Source of the DNA: Tenacibaculum sp. 190524A02b
GTDB lineage: Bacteria > Bacteroidota > Bacteroidia > Flavobacteriales > Flavobacteriaceae
NCBI RefSeq assembly: GCF_964036645.1
Contig: NZ_OZ038525.1
Coordinates: forward strand, 3,848,001-3,912,000
Direction: 5' to 3'
DNA length: 64,000 nt
This document shows, piece by piece, positions 63,776 through 64,000 of the stretch. Below the pieces are notes generated by a model that was not told the origin of the DNA, ran no database searches, and saw nothing but the letters and a program-made list of their open reading frames with translations. Positions within the stretch are counted from its first letter, which is position 1, and each line of letters starts with the position of its first letter. Position numbers and translations under genes: made by a program.

Positions 63776-64000
63776 TTACACTTTTTTAATAACATTTGTT
63801 ACAACACCCCAAATTATAAAATTATTTTCTTCGGTAATTTCTATGATAGGATAGTCTGGGTTTTCAGGTTGTAGCCATACTTTTTGTCCTTCCACACGTA
63901 AGCGCTTTACTGTAAATTCTCCATCTAAAAAACAAACAGCTATTTTATTGTTTTCAGGAGTAATACTTCTATCAATAATTAATAAATCATTATCATCTAA
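63776..64000 (-). CDS. umuD: UmuD/LexA-type S24 peptidase, 3' part (partial)
   Basis: A frame enters from the right edge of the window and ends at a TAA at 63776-63778, giving the last 74 residues. KIAVCFLDGEFTVKRLRVE matches the UmuD segment that contains the catalytic Lys, preceded by LLIIDRSITP and followed by VWLQPENPDYPIIEI and FIIWGVVTNVIKK, the usual end of the fold. The Ser of the dyad lies beyond the window. UmuD is cleaved by itself during SOS response and forms Pol V with UmuC. The umuC gene, if present, is not visible here. Confidence 0.85.
   Translation of the reverse strand, partial: LDDNDLLIIDRSITPENNKIAVCFLDGEFTVKRLRVEGQKVWLQPENPDYPIIEITEENNFIIWGVVTNVIKKV

Noticed and set aside
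1..64000. tRNA or rRNA genes, IS elements or transposases
   Set aside because: I looked for these by eye and found none; a tRNAscan or IS search could still find something I missed.

Overview
The window is AT-rich DNA from a bacterium of the phylum Bacteroidota, most likely a marine Flavobacteriaceae in the Tenacibaculum/Kordia/Aquimarina range. The reasons are a DUF4270 lipoprotein beside a half-length GT5 'glycogen synthase' and panC, DUF3857 transglutaminase-fold proteins, a grasp-with-spasm peptide cassette, an 'NVGIGT'-repeat fibre-like protein, and starts that do not depend on Shine-Dalgarno sites. The genus call is inference.

Region 1 (1-25.2 kb) is the 3' part of a large non-ribosomal peptide synthetase (NRPS) locus. 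The first gene enters the window inside an adenylation (A) domain. The second encodes 6,669 aa with a TubC-type docking domain, six condensation-adenylation-carrier modules and a terminal thioesterase. Together they show eight A domains. My reading of the specificity pockets gives: aliphatic(?) - Z - Leu (probably epimerised to D) - Phe - Z - Ser - Z - aliphatic(Ile/Val-like?). Z is one unusual pocket (DIWQLTADD) used three times. A JmjC/cupin-type Fe(II)/2-oxoglutarate hydroxylase follows and may tailor the product.

Region 2 (25.3-27.8 kb) holds one secreted protein that looks like a DUF922 family member without its metal motif. After it comes 1.8 kb of non-coding DNA made of three tandem units of about 617-671 bp. 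Each unit carries a conserved promoter-like box, a segment of about 100 nt and a strong intrinsic terminator. This looks like a triplicated small-RNA locus.

Region 3 (27.8-33.3 kb, minus strand) is a compact three-gene operon: a CbbX-type AAA+ ATPase with a TerB-like segment, a UPF1-like superfamily I helicase with a nuclease-fold-like tail, and a BsmA/IDO-family Fe(II)/2OG dioxygenase. I do not recognise this combination as a named system. It is the best candidate here for an undescribed nucleic-acid-targeting or defence system.

Region 4 (33.4-37.4 kb, plus strand) is a ribosomal-peptide (graspetide-like) cassette. It has a structured leader, a 65-aa precursor with a GG leader end and a Thr/Lys/Asp/Glu-rich core, an ATP-grasp ligase, an unannotated 57-aa ORF, a SPASM protein without a radical-SAM motif, and an esterase-TPR protein.

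Region 5 (37.4-64 kb) is mostly chromosomal housekeeping: a fibre-like protein, a Cys-rich thaumatin-like protein, leuS behind a hairpin-rich leader, a SemiSWEET transporter, a PepSY protein, a GNAT-fold transferase, tesB, a YhhN-like membrane protein, two DUF3857/transglutaminase proteins (one lacking catalytic residues), DUF4407, a BlaR1/BlaI-like pair with two operator copies, DUF2490, a flippase-like protein with panD and panC, the GT5-like protein, DUF4270, glmS, an EEP-family nuclease, a small secreted protein, and the 3' end of a umuD-like gene.
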